This document shows, piece after piece, positions 40,321 to 50,204 of a stretch of 64,000 bases of DNA; the first letter of the stretch is position 1, and each line of letters begins with the position of its first letter. Made by a program: the position numbers and the translations under genes. The notes below the pieces were generated by a model. That model made no database searches, was not told where the DNA came from, and was given only the letters and a program-made list of their open reading frames with translations. This DNA comes from Psychrobacter sp. Cmf 22.2 (GTDB lineage: Bacteria > Pseudomonadota > Gammaproteobacteria > Pseudomonadales > Moraxellaceae), in assembly GCF_001921745.1 (NCBI RefSeq), contig NZ_MRYA01000003.1:186001-250000 (forward strand). Direction: 5' to 3'.

Positions 40321-41466
40321 ATGATAAAAGTATTAAGTATATTTGGTACCCGTCCTGAAGCGATCAAAATGGCTCCTGTTGTTAAAGCATTAGAAACTGA
40401 CCCAAATATTCAATCCTTAGTCTGTGTGACTGCTCAACATCGTGAAATGCTCGATCAGGTATTATCGCTGTTTGAGATTACTCCAGATTATGACTTAGAT
40501 ATTATGAAATCTGGACAGAGCTTAACAGAAGCCAGCTCAAGAATGCTGCTCGCTCTTGAACCTATCCTAAAAGAATGTAAACCAGACTTAGTACTTGTGC
40601 ACGGAGATACCTCAACGACATTGTGCGGGGCCATGGCTGCTTTTTATCAGCAGATACCTATCGGTCATGTTGAGTCTGGTTTGCGTACTTATGATATTTA
40701 CTCTCCTTGGCCAGAAGAAGCTAATAGACAACTCACCAGTATCATTACTAAGCTGCACTTTGCACCGACTAAGACAGCGGCGCAGCATCTCTATGATGAG
40801 CATAACAATCCTGATTATATTTATGTGACTGGCAATACGGTCGTTGATGCGCTATTAGATGTTAAAGATAAGCTTGAAACTGATGAGATTCTAAAAAATA
40901 AACTACAGCAGAAGTTTTCTGAGCTGGACTTTACAAAGCGACGTGTGCTCATTACGGGTCATCGCCGTGAAAACTTTGGTAATGGATTTGAGTCCATTTG
41001 CCAAGCGATTCGAGAGCTTGCCAAAAAATACCCTGACTATGAGTTCGTTTATCCTGTTCATCTAAATCCTAATGTTAAAGAGCCTGTCAATAGACTGTTA
41101 AAAGACCTTGATAACGTCAAGCTGATTGAGCCACAAGACTATCTGCCTTTTGTGTACTTGATGAGTACCAGCCATATTATTCTCACTGACTCAGGTGGAA
41201 TTCAAGAAGAAGCACCATCACTAGGTATTCCAGTACTAGTCATGCGCAGCACGACTGAACGCCAAGAAGCAGTCGAAGCAGGTACGGTCAAACTAGTAGG
41301 GACACATGCTCCAACCATCGTCGCTGAAGTCAGTAATCTCATTGAAAACGAAGCCATCTATCTAAAAATGAGCCAAGCACATAATCCATATGGCGATGGG
41401 CAGGCTTCAGACCGTATCGCAGCGACTATCGTTGAATACTTTGATCAGTCAGCGACTAACGAATAA
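40321..41466 (+). CDS. wecB: UDP-N-acetylglucosamine 2-epimerase (non-hydrolysing)
   Basis: A 381-residue epimerase converting UDP-GlcNAc to UDP-ManNAc. It has [64 protein letters not shown] and [20 protein letters not shown], all characteristic. Full length. Its product feeds the dehydrogenase encoded 39 bases downstream, so the two genes supply UDP-ManNAcA. Confidence 0.95.
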   Translation: MIKVLSIFGTRPEAIKMAPVVKALETDPNIQSLVCVTAQHREMLDQVLSLFEITPDYDLDIMKSGQSLTEASSRMLLALEPILKECKPDLVLVHGDTSTTLCGAMAAFYQQIPIGHVESGLRTYDIYSPWPEEANRQLTSIITKLHFAPTKTAAQHLYDEHNNPDYIYVTGNTVVDALLDVKDKLETDEILKNKLQQKFSELDFTKRRVLITGHRRENFGNGFESICQAIRELAKKYPDYEFVYPVHLNPNVKEPVNRLLKDLDNVKLIEPQDYLPFVYLMSTSHIILTDSGGIQEEAPSLGIPVLVMRSTTERQEAVEAGTVKLVGTHAPTIVAEVSNLIENEAIYLKMSQAHNPYGDGQASDRIAATIVEYFDQSATNE

Positions 41467-41505
41467 CGAAGTAAATTAACTATATATAAAGTAAGTGAGA
41501 TTAGA

Positions 41506-42750
41506 ATGAAAAATATTTGTGTGTTTGGTCTGGGTTATATTGGTCTGCCAACAGCTGCAATGTTTGCACACCATGGGGCAAACGTCGTCGGTGTCGATGT
41601 CAATCAGCATGCCGTTGATACGATTAATCAAGGTAAAATTCATATTGTAGAGCCAGGACTTGAAACGATAGTTAAAAAAGCAGTAGACAATGGTAATCTC
41701 AAAGCTAATTTAACGCCTGTCCATTCAGATGCTTATCTGATCGCAGTGCCAACACCGTTTAAGGGTGAAGACCACACACCTGATCTCTCTTATATTCAAG
41801 CAGTTAGTCAAGCGCTCGCTCCTTTGTTAGAGAAAGGGGATATAGTGATTTTAGAATCAACCTCACCAGTAGGCGCTACAGAGCAGATGGTTGCATGGCT
41901 CGCTGAAGCCCGTCCTGATTTAACCTTTCCTAAATATCATGAGCCTGATGTTGAGGCCGATATCTATGTTGCTTACTGCCCTGAGCGCGTACTGCCGGGT
42001 AAGGTGGTAGAAGAATTAATTTCAAATGATCGTATCATCGGTGGTATGACCAAAGAGTCGACCAAAAAAGCGCAAGAAGTTTATCGTATCTTCGTCGAAG
42101 GGGAGCTGCTCGCAACCAACTCTCGTACGGCTGAAATGGCAAAGCTTACCGAAAACGCTTCTCGTGATGTCAGTATTGCTTTCGCTAATGAGCTGTCTAT
42201 CATCTCAGATAAGCTCGATATCAATGTCTGGGAGCTGATTGAGCTTGCCAATCATCATCCACGTGTCAATATATTGCAGCCTGGTGCTGGCGTTGGTGGA
42301 CACTGCATCGCTGTCGATCCATGGTTCATCGTCAATCAAAACCCAGATGAAGCTAAGATCATCCGTGCGGCTCGTGAGATCAATGATAACAAGCCTAATT
42401 GGGTCATCAAAAAAATCAACGCAGAGGTAGATGGTTTAAAAACGCAAGGTATCGAGAAACCGATAGTAGCGCTATTGGGCTTGGCATTCAAACCTAATAT
42501 TGATGATCTACGTGAAAGTCCAGCAGTCTATATTGCTAGAGAAATGTTGGACATTGACTCAGCAGAAGTTCTGCTAGTCGAGCCTAATATCGATAAACTA
42601 CCTAAGACATTGGAGTCAGGAAAGCTTACTTCGTTAAAAGAAGCAATGGAAACAGCCGATATTGTGGCAATACTGGTAGGACATGCTCAGTTTAAACACA
42701 CAGACTTTAATATTGATAAAGCAATAATAGATGCAGTAGGTATCGTCTAG
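41506..42750 (+). CDS. wecC: UDP-N-acetyl-D-mannosamine dehydrogenase
   Basis: A 414-residue nucleotide-sugar dehydrogenase oxidising UDP-ManNAc to UDP-ManNAcA in two NAD-dependent steps. NAD loop FGLGYIGLPTAAMFAHHG, the Lys helix AEMAKLTENASRDVSIAFAN and the catalytic Cys267 in GVGGHCIAVDPWF are intact; the GHCxxVDP form distinguishes it from UDP-glucose dehydrogenase. It is the last gene with ordinary composition before the A+T-rich stretch. Confidence 0.94.
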   Translation: MKNICVFGLGYIGLPTAAMFAHHGANVVGVDVNQHAVDTINQGKIHIVEPGLETIVKKAVDNGNLKANLTPVHSDAYLIAVPTPFKGEDHTPDLSYIQAVSQALAPLLEKGDIVILESTSPVGATEQMVAWLAEARPDLTFPKYHEPDVEADIYVAYCPERVLPGKVVEELISNDRIIGGMTKESTKKAQEVYRIFVEGELLATNSRTAEMAKLTENASRDVSIAFANELSIISDKLDINVWELIELANHHPRVNILQPGAGVGGHCIAVDPWFIVNQNPDEAKIIRAAREINDNKPNWVIKKINAEVDGLKTQGIEKPIVALLGLAFKPNIDDLRESPAVYIAREMLDIDSAEVLLVEPNIDKLPKTLESGKLTSLKEAMETADIVAILVGHAQFKHTDFNIDKAIIDAVGIV

Positions 42751-42852
42751 CTTGATATATTACGTAGTAAATAATAAAAAAATATTTTTATAACTGCTCA
42801 ATTTAATTCGATTGCTATAAACCAACTAGTATTTTTATAAAATGACTAACAT

Positions 42853-43773
42853 ATGAGTAACAAAGATTTTAGAGAAGGTGTATCTATCATAGTTCCTTGT
42901 GCTCGCCCTAATGAGCATCTTGGTAGGCTTCTAGATTCCATTTATAACCAGAAAGGATTGAATCAGGACTTCATTGAAGTCATTTTAGTATTTAATGGTT
43001 ATAACGAGTTCATTATTGAGGGGTTTACTGATAAGCTAGAAAAGCTCAAAAGTAAGCAGCAAGTCAGACTGCTTTATAATAGTGTGGGCAGTGCCTCTAA
43101 AGCTAGAAACATAGGGTTAGAAGCAAGCAATAAAAACTTTATTTGTTTTTGTGATGATGATGATTGGATAGGTGTCAATTACATAAATGAGTTATACAAG
43201 ATAACAGACCTCTCTAATATAGCTTTTGCTCCTATAGTAGATGTGAGTATGGATGGCAGAAAAGAGTCAAGAGAAGACATTAACAGATTTCTAAAGTCTG
43301 ATAATCCTAATGATCTATCTCTATATTCAAGAGCACTTACTCTCAATGCGTGCAAACTGATTCCCGCTATTTATGCAAAAGAAGTTAATTTTGATGAATC
43401 CTTGATGAGCGGTGAAGATGTAGTATATTTTTGTGAGTACGTAAGTAGATTTAGACCAAGCTTTGCTCATGCTGATAATAGTGGTTGCTACTACTATCGT
43501 CTAAAAACTGAAGACTCTACATCTAGACAATCGATGAGCTATGAGTTCAATGTTGAACAAAGACTTGACGTAATAAACAAACTAGTGGATTTAGCAACTG
43601 CTGATTTAAATGATTTTTTTCAAAGTAAGATAAATGCACAACTATCATTTTTAAACAAATATTTCATTCAAAACTCAAACAGTCTTAGTAATATACGAAA
43701 ATCTTTTGAAAGTAGAAGCTTATCTAATCTTATGATGTTTAAGAACGATAGGTTTTATATCAATTTGTCTTAA
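42853..43773 (+). CDS. glycosyltransferase family 2
   Basis: A 306-residue GT-A transferase. It opens with VSIIVPCARPNEHLGRLLDS, keeps the SKARNIGLEAS segment and has the metal-binding acidic cluster FCFCDDDDW-like at about residues 96-101 (CFCDDDDWIG). MSGEDVVYFCEYV contains the acidic catalytic-base region (ED). It would transfer a sugar onto the growing glycan at the inner face of the membrane; donor and acceptor unknown. Distinctly more A+T-rich than wecC. Its stop overlaps the next start (TAATG). Confidence 0.85.
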   Translation: MSNKDFREGVSIIVPCARPNEHLGRLLDSIYNQKGLNQDFIEVILVFNGYNEFIIEGFTDKLEKLKSKQQVRLLYNSVGSASKARNIGLEASNKNFICFCDDDDWIGVNYINELYKITDLSNIAFAPIVDVSMDGRKESREDINRFLKSDNPNDLSLYSRALTLNACKLIPAIYAKEVNFDESLMSGEDVVYFCEYVSRFRPSFAHADNSGCYYYRLKTEDSTSRQSMSYEFNVEQRLDVINKLVDLATADLNDFFQSKINAQLSFLNKYFIQNSNSLSNIRKSFESRSLSNLMMFKNDRFYINLS

Positions 43774-46145
43774 TGGTAAAAATTATGAAAAAGAATAAAC
43801 TATTCAAAAAGATAAGAATATCTTTAAAAGATAAAGTACCTAAACCTAAAGGTAACGATCAAATAGGAGATAGATTCAAGCTACTGGCTCATGAGTTTTT
43901 AAACGACGATACAAATTACGATGAAGCATTAATCCGTGCTACGGCTTTGTATTTGAGAAGAGAGCAGCACTTAAAAAATAGTAAGAATTTAGATAAAATC
44001 ATCAGCTACATACAGCTATTTCTTAACGAGACTAAAGATTATAAAAATATTCAGCTTGTTGATACTACTAAAAAGTCTAGATTATTAAGTAATAGTTATG
44101 AGTCAAAACCAGCAACAATTGCGAAATCAGATAAAAGAATTCAAAAGGGTGAGATCACAGTATTAAGATCGAAAGTCTCTAGAGCAAAAGGCAAAAGTAA
44201 TCATTTCCTATCAAATGAGATTTACAAGCAATATAAGCAAGGTTTGACTATAATATTTATTAATTTTTCAATGGAAAAGCAAAAAATATTAACTAATTTT
44301 TTAGAGAAAAATAAACAAAGTTTAAATCTCCTAACGGTTAAATTTGTAGGAGATCTGGAAATTGGTGAGATAAATGAGTTAGCAAGGTTATCAAAATATT
44401 ATAATATCAAGCTTAGGGTTGTAGACTCTCTAAATTCTTTCCAACAATTAGTCAAAGATATTGATACTAAAAATACAGGATTTATAGATTTTGATTCTCA
44501 GTTTATTGATATCGACATTGAAGGGTGTTTGAATAAAAGTGCTTACAACTCATTATTATTACCAGCTAATATCTGTGATGAAGATTTTGAAGCATTAGTT
44601 AATAGTAATTGTAGCAACGGCGCTATTATTCCTACCTATTTAATGAAAAAATATGATTTCAAAGTAATCGATGTATTCACGTTTAACTTTTTGCTCATTA
44701 GACTAAATAATACTTACGATATGGTTGGTGTGCCTTATTCATCTATGATGAATTATTGTGCAGAGCTAACATTAGAAGATACAGTAGAATATATTCAGAA
44801 TTTAAGTAGTCTACCAGCCTTCAATGAGACTGATATCGTTACTCAAAAACTAAACAAACTCTATGCCGATCTAAGAAATACTGATCAGGATAATTTGCTT
44901 AGTATATCTATGCAGCAAAATGCTTATAGAATAGATTTCAAAAAAGCCTTTCCTTGCAGTTTTAAAAATACTTCAACTTTGGTAATAGCTTATAACTTCA
45001 CACCTTTTGTAGATCCATCGGCTATAGTAGTGGCCAAACGTATACAAGAAGAGGAGTGGTATTCGGATGTAATCTGTAATGACATGACAGCTATCAGAAA
45101 ACGTTCAGAAAGCTTAGCATTCATTGGTAAACCTTATATCAATTCAGTCATTACGATTAAAACTAAGCCGACTTTTGCGCATCAGCCACATTATCAGGAG
45201 TTTGTCGATAAATCTATTGAAGTGCTAGATCTAAGTAAGTATGAGCAAGTTTATAGCAGAAGTTTTTTTGTAGCGGCACATTTCTTAGGGTTCGAAGTTA
45301 AGGTTGAAAAACCAGAAATTACTTGGCTTGCGGAGTTTTCAGACCCAGGTGTCTTTGATGTGCAAGGTAATAAAAGATACTCATGGTTTAGAGACTTGGC
45401 AGTCCGTGATAAATATGTAAGATTGGTCTATGAAAAATTTCCTGACTTTAAAAAGTATCGTTTAGAAGAAAATGACAATATATACTTTTGGTCAGAACTT
45501 CTGCCGTTCTGCTTTGCAGATAGTATTATGTTTACTTGTGAGAATCAACGACGAGTGATGCTAAATAACTTAGAGATAAATGAGTTAAGAAGCATTGTAG
45601 AAAATAAATCTATTGTTAAATCTCAGCCGACCCTACCTGAATTTTTTTACACTTTTAAAGAAGTTGAAAATAATATAGAAGATGATTATATCAATATTGC
45701 TTATTTCGGTTCATTTTATATAAACCGTAATTTCAATGATGTATTCGAGGCTATTAACAGACTTTCATTGGATAAAAAACAGAAAATTAAGCTGCATATT
45801 TACACTAATCAAATAGATGATGTTATTGAGGCCGCGACTGAATATGGAGTTTTAGATAATATTGTGGTATCAAACTACTTAGACTATTTAGATTTTTTAA
45901 ATATCCTTGATGAATTTGATTACCTATTTTTGATGGATACCAATACTGATGGTACTTTTGAAGTAAATCCTTATTTGCCATCTAAATTGAGTGACTATTT
46001 GGGGTCTAAAGCTGAAATTTGGGCTCATTGTGAGAAAGGTAGTTCTTTGAGTAATCATACAGAAGTAACTCACAAGTCGTATATCGATACACCATTATCT
46101 ATAGATAGCGTAATAAATAACTTATTTTCTATTGAGAGAGTTTAG
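43773..46145 (+). CDS. large two-module glycosyltransferase-like protein
   Basis: A 790-residue protein I do not recognise as a named family. The N-terminal ~60 residues are basic and helical. The region around 150-350 has alternating strands and helices like a degenerate GT-A fold, but without a clear DxD. The C-terminal ~370 residues look GT-B-like: LVIAYNFTPFVDPSAIVVAK, then INIAYFGSFYINRNFNDVFE, LKLHIYTN-type strands and PYLPSKLSDYLGSKAEIWA near the donor site. Probably cytoplasmic, acting on surface glycan. Start ATG 43773 overlaps the previous stop; ATG 43785 is an alternative. Very A+T-rich. Confidence 0.7.
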   Translation: MVKIMKKNKLFKKIRISLKDKVPKPKGNDQIGDRFKLLAHEFLNDDTNYDEALIRATALYLRREQHLKNSKNLDKIISYIQLFLNETKDYKNIQLVDTTKKSRLLSNSYESKPATIAKSDKRIQKGEITVLRSKVSRAKGKSNHFLSNEIYKQYKQGLTIIFINFSMEKQKILTNFLEKNKQSLNLLTVKFVGDLEIGEINELARLSKYYNIKLRVVDSLNSFQQLVKDIDTKNTGFIDFDSQFIDIDIEGCLNKSAYNSLLLPANICDEDFEALVNSNCSNGAIIPTYLMKKYDFKVIDVFTFNFLLIRLNNTYDMVGVPYSSMMNYCAELTLEDTVEYIQNLSSLPAFNETDIVTQKLNKLYADLRNTDQDNLLSISMQQNAYRIDFKKAFPCSFKNTSTLVIAYNFTPFVDPSAIVVAKRIQEEEWYSDVICNDMTAIRKRSESLAFIGKPYINSVITIKTKPTFAHQPHYQEFVDKSIEVLDLSKYEQVYSRSFFVAAHFLGFEVKVEKPEITWLAEFSDPGVFDVQGNKRYSWFRDLAVRDKYVRLVYEKFPDFKKYRLEENDNIYFWSELLPFCFADSIMFTCENQRRVMLNNLEINELRSIVENKSIVKSQPTLPEFFYTFKEVENNIEDDYINIAYFGSFYINRNFNDVFEAINRLSLDKKQKIKLHIYTNQIDDVIEAATEYGVLDNIVVSNYLDYLDFLNILDEFDYLFLMDTNTDGTFEVNPYLPSKLSDYLGSKAEIWAHCEKGSSLSNHTEVTHKSYIDTPLSIDSVINNLFSIERV

Positions 46146-46146
46146 T

Positions 46147-47898
46147 ATGAAGCACAGTTCAGTTTTAATAGTATGCCTTAATAGCTCTATCGGTGGTGTA
46201 TCAACTAGGATGGAGGGTGAAGTAAACGCTTTCATAGATAAAGGCGTTGATGTCTATCTTCTGGGTGACGAGCGAGTAAAGGAATGTAGTTATGCAACCA
46301 ACCCTAGAGTCAAACAAGTTAAGATAGCCGATCTAGGCGAATGTAATACGGTTGACAAAATCATTGAAGCACTTAACCATGTTGAGTCTATGATTTTGGA
46401 AAATAATATCTCTTTCATCTACTCTCATCATCCAGATATGTATTTTATAAGTGCTATTGCATCTCAAAGGTTAAAAGTACCGTTCATGATTACGCTTCAC
46501 GGTATTGGCTTTCATCTGTTTAATAATCCATTCCAGCATTTTATTTTGAGAAATTTCGTTTATCCTTACGCAAGTTTAGTGACGTGCATGTCGCCTGCAT
46601 TGACTACGATTAGTCAGATATATGCTCCAGAGACTAATCTTCGCTTATATCACAATCTAGTAAATACTGAACGCTTTAACCCAATTAATGCTAATAATGT
46701 CGATGATGTCGATAATCGTTGGTTGATCGTAAGCAGAATAGATGCTGAAAAGTTCCCAGGGCTGGTCAAGTTTATTGAGTATGCTTATCGCGCTGGTATA
46801 CCTGGAGTTGTCATAGCCGGTGATGGGGGCTTGGTAGATAAACTTAAACAGTTACTATCTGAGGCAGGTATCGTAGATTATGTGACCTTCTTAGGTGCTA
46901 GAAAAGATATCCATAAATTGGTACACAATTACAGTGCAGTGGCTGGCGTTGATAGAGTCGTTTTAGAGGCTGGTAGTAGCATGAAGCCAGTTTGTATTTT
47001 GGGGTATAACGGTGGAATCAAAGGTTTCTTGAAGGCTGATAATTTTAAAAGACTTGCTTACACCAATTTTTGTGGTCGAGATCTGCCTGATTTAGATTTG
47101 AATGATTTTGTTACAGAAGTTAATAAAGTTCATGAGATAGATTTGGTTGAAATAAGAAGTATGATTGAAAAGGACTACAGTGAGACAGATAAATGGACTG
47201 AAAATGTAGGAGAGTATTTAACTTATATGGAATTTAAAGAAAATAAGGACATTCAAGTTTTATACGATCTAATGTGTTTTTATAATAAACCCATAGAAGG
47301 ACAAATATACACCTCTCCTGTATTTAAAAAATATATCGTCAAAGACATAATGTTACGTAAAGAGAAAAATTTAACTACTGAATATCAAGAGTTTTTAGGT
47401 TTGTTAGAAAATAGTGGTAGCTTTGTCAAACCTCACAGCTATGCTATTCGAGATAGTAGAATTAAAGTAGCAGACTCTGTCAATGAGGGAGAATTGATAT
47501 TTTCAAGTGAAGAAGGTGTCTATCTAAACGATGGTGTCAATGTTGAGCTTGAAAGTTACTTAAAAGCCAATTATGGTCATAAAGTGAGAATCAAAATTCG
47601 AGCAATGACACATGATAAAGATCATGAAATCAATCCGATGATTATGTCAGTTCTATTCAAAAACCATGATTCTGACCAAGGTGCAAAGAAGCATAATGTA
47701 GAAGGATTAAGTGTTTCGGCAAATGAAAATATTGGCTATTTTAAATATGTTCCTTTGAAGAACTTTATGTGGGAGTTTAGTTTTGATGTCCTTATTAAAG
47801 ATAGCTCTGAAATAGAGGAGATTAGACTCAAAAAGTGGCAAGCTAAAGAGTTTGAAGAGATATTTATTGAAAAAATTGAAGTTCAAGTCTTTAATTAA
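46147..47898 (+). CDS. GT4-type glycosyltransferase with C-terminal beta-rich extension
   Basis: About 583 residues. The first ~370 form a GT-B enzyme: SVLIVCLNSSIGGVSTRMEG, FMITLHGIGFHLF, LYHNLVNTERFNP, WLIVSRIDAEKFPGLVKFIE, VVIAGDGGLVDKLKQLL and VDRVVLEAGSSMKPV. The last ~190 residues are different, predicted beta-rich from alternating hydrophobic pattern (GEGVYLNDGVNVELESYL-like, IKIRAMTHDKDHEINPMIM), perhaps a glycan-binding or protein-interaction domain. ATG 46147 follows GAGAGAG and lies one base after the preceding stop, so the genes are coupled. A+T-rich. Confidence 0.82.
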   Translation: MKHSSVLIVCLNSSIGGVSTRMEGEVNAFIDKGVDVYLLGDERVKECSYATNPRVKQVKIADLGECNTVDKIIEALNHVESMILENNISFIYSHHPDMYFISAIASQRLKVPFMITLHGIGFHLFNNPFQHFILRNFVYPYASLVTCMSPALTTISQIYAPETNLRLYHNLVNTERFNPINANNVDDVDNRWLIVSRIDAEKFPGLVKFIEYAYRAGIPGVVIAGDGGLVDKLKQLLSEAGIVDYVTFLGARKDIHKLVHNYSAVAGVDRVVLEAGSSMKPVCILGYNGGIKGFLKADNFKRLAYTNFCGRDLPDLDLNDFVTEVNKVHEIDLVEIRSMIEKDYSETDKWTENVGEYLTYMEFKENKDIQVLYDLMCFYNKPIEGQIYTSPVFKKYIVKDIMLRKEKNLTTEYQEFLGLLENSGSFVKPHSYAIRDSRIKVADSVNEGELIFSSEEGVYLNDGVNVELESYLKANYGHKVRIKIRAMTHDKDHEINPMIMSVLFKNHDSDQGAKKHNVEGLSVSANENIGYFKYVPLKNFMWEFSFDVLIKDSSEIEEIRLKKWQAKEFEEIFIEKIEVQVFN

Positions 47899-47953
47899 GA
47901 ATCTATAGTATCCAGTTTTCTTGTTTGAGTATTAACCTTTGAGGTAAGTGTTG

Positions 47954-50143
47954 ATGAATTTACTAAATCCAGTGATTAAGACTGCTGATTTAATTACTAT
48001 TGGTTGCAAGCTTAATAGTGAAGAGAAAACGAATATTATAGACTCTGAATCTTATAATTATTCGACAGAAAGCTATAATGTTTTTGCATTTTCTGGGCTG
48101 GTTTATTCTGTTGATAACCAGCCGAAATTATATAATTTTTCTGACTGCTCTTTGCCAGCTGTTAGTAAGGATTTGGATAACTTAAAAGGTCAATGGGCTG
48201 CCGTATTAACTAATGAAAAGCGAAGTATATTTAAAATTGTTGCTGACTATTTTGGTTTTCAGAGTGTTTTCTATCGTTATGATATTATTGATGAAGGTCA
48301 TTCTCAATTATCAGTTAGTACAAGTTATAACTCATTGATTGAGTATTCTAAAAACAACCTTTTGCCATACAATTTTAACGAAGAACAGTTCTATCTAGCG
48401 ATGGGTGCAACTAATGTACATTTGCGTACAGCCTTCTCTAGTGAGTCTTTTTGTCGTGAAATAAAGCTTTTAGGAGTAGACGAGACTTTGTCTTTTGATA
48501 CTTTGAAAGATATATTCAAAGTTGATAAGAAAGAATTCATTCGTGATCCTAAAGGAAGAAGCTATGAAGAGCTTATTAGTATTGGGGTCAACAAAGCTAA
48601 AAAAGACATAGCTTCATTAGTTAAATTTTATGAAGATAAGAGAATATTTTTGTCTGGAGGTCGTGATTCAAGAATGGTGTTAGCTTTGCTATCATCTTTA
48701 GGAATTGAAAAAGATTTCACGACTGCAATGGGTAATCCTCAGAATTTATCTGGATTAGCGAAAAGGGTCGTAGAGAAGGATCTTTACGTTTCTACTTATT
48801 TAGCTAATGAATTTGGTATGAAGCACAGCGAGTTCAGTGAACACCTCAGATTAAATTTGGATTTTGAAAAGTCCTTAGAAAGGATCTTATCGTACGGTGC
48901 CCAGTTTGCTTGGACTATAGCACCAAGTAATAGAGTAACTCTGCCTACTCATAGCTACCTTGCTTTAAGAGGAGGAGGAGGAGAGCTTTTTAGAGCTCAT
49001 GATACTTCAAGAGAGGCTATAGCTGAACTTCAGACGAAATATCCTAATTTTAATACGTTGGACTTTGATACTCAGGTTGATGCATTATTTAATTTATACA
49101 TAAACGTTAAGACCATACCAAACAATTATATAGTTAGATGCAAAGAGTTGTTCACTGAATCTTTTGTTTTTGATAAAGAGTTTTCTCTCGAGCAAAATAT
49201 AGATTGGCACTTTGATTACTATAGAAATAGAGTTCATTTTGGACACTACATAAGTTCATTTAGTAAAAATGAATTAGCTTTTCATCCTTTAATGCAGAAA
49301 GAGTTCCTATATGCTGCTAATCATTATAATATAGATGAGAGGAGGGGTGGCAAGATCTGCTACGACATTATTGAGAAGCTAAATCCAGAGCTTAATAAAA
49401 TTACTTTTGATAATGGTCATTGGTCAGATATTGATACTACTTTTGGTCCTACCCTAGAAGAGTTGAGTAAGGATACAGAACTCTATAAAGAATATTATGA
49501 AGTACAAGTTAAGAATTCTGCTTTAGCTCACAGGCCTGTTGACATCAACAAATATGAAATAGATTCTGAACAAAATCTTTCACGTTACAAAATATACAAT
49601 CTCGCTATTAATAGTCTTTTAGAGTTAGTTTACGAACGCAAGTATACACTTAACCATATAGAGCAAATTATCAAAAATATTCACTCAGGAAAAGCCTCTC
49701 CTGTAGAAGTTTTTTTGAAATATATTGATTACAAGAATATTTTTGAGGAATATAATACTTCTTGTAACTTGCTTTCAGTAAATGTGCCATTTAGCAGGAA
49801 ATATTTGGATTATTGTAATCTTGAAAGTCAAGAAAAACTTTTATCGACGAAAAAAGAGTGCTTTAAAAATTTGGACTATACATTCGTTGTAAGTGAAAGC
49901 CTTTCTTTTAAAGTAAATCTAAGCTCTAAGTTTGATGAGTTATTCGATAAGGTTGAGTATGCTTTCTACTTACATGAGAATGGGAAGATTTTGGATAAGT
50001 GTTGGTATGGTGAAAAGAGTGAGTATCATTACAACAATTTAGATAAGGGAAAAAGGTATGTTGTTCATTTTTTCTTAAAGATATTTATTGAGGACAAGGC
50101 TTTTAATCCTATTATTGTAAGGTCCGATTTTATTGACACTTAG
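47954..50143 (+). CDS. asparagine-synthase-like protein in glycan locus
   Basis: About 729 residues. The ATP-pyrophosphatase motif LSGGRDSRMVLALL (SGGRDS, residues 234-239) and ALRGGGGELFRAHD match the C-terminal synthetase domain of AsnB-type amidotransferases. The N-terminal domain resembles the class II glutaminase fold (GQWAAVLTN, ADYFGFQSVFYRY), but no catalytic Cys follows the initiator Met (MNLLNPVI). The last ~130 residues form a separate beta-like domain (YAFYLHENGKILDKCWYG). It could amidate a uronic acid such as ManNAcA using ammonia; this is inference. Two earlier in-frame codons (GTG 47948, TTG 47951) exist. Confidence 0.75.
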   Translation: MNLLNPVIKTADLITIGCKLNSEEKTNIIDSESYNYSTESYNVFAFSGLVYSVDNQPKLYNFSDCSLPAVSKDLDNLKGQWAAVLTNEKRSIFKIVADYFGFQSVFYRYDIIDEGHSQLSVSTSYNSLIEYSKNNLLPYNFNEEQFYLAMGATNVHLRTAFSSESFCREIKLLGVDETLSFDTLKDIFKVDKKEFIRDPKGRSYEELISIGVNKAKKDIASLVKFYEDKRIFLSGGRDSRMVLALLSSLGIEKDFTTAMGNPQNLSGLAKRVVEKDLYVSTYLANEFGMKHSEFSEHLRLNLDFEKSLERILSYGAQFAWTIAPSNRVTLPTHSYLALRGGGGELFRAHDTSREAIAELQTKYPNFNTLDFDTQVDALFNLYINVKTIPNNYIVRCKELFTESFVFDKEFSLEQNIDWHFDYYRNRVHFGHYISSFSKNELAFHPLMQKEFLYAANHYNIDERRGGKICYDIIEKLNPELNKITFDNGHWSDIDTTFGPTLEELSKDTELYKEYYEVQVKNSALAHRPVDINKYEIDSEQNLSRYKIYNLAINSLLELVYERKYTLNHIEQIIKNIHSGKASPVEVFLKYIDYKNIFEEYNTSCNLLSVNVPFSRKYLDYCNLESQEKLLSTKKECFKNLDYTFVVSESLSFKVNLSSKFDELFDKVEYAFYLHENGKILDKCWYGEKSEYHYNNLDKGKRYVVHFFLKIFIEDKAFNPIIVRSDFIDT

Positions 50144-50204
50144 TTGTGGTAAATAGTTTTTAGATAACTAAATTTGCTGAGTCATTTTGATGTTTGGAAA
50201 AATT

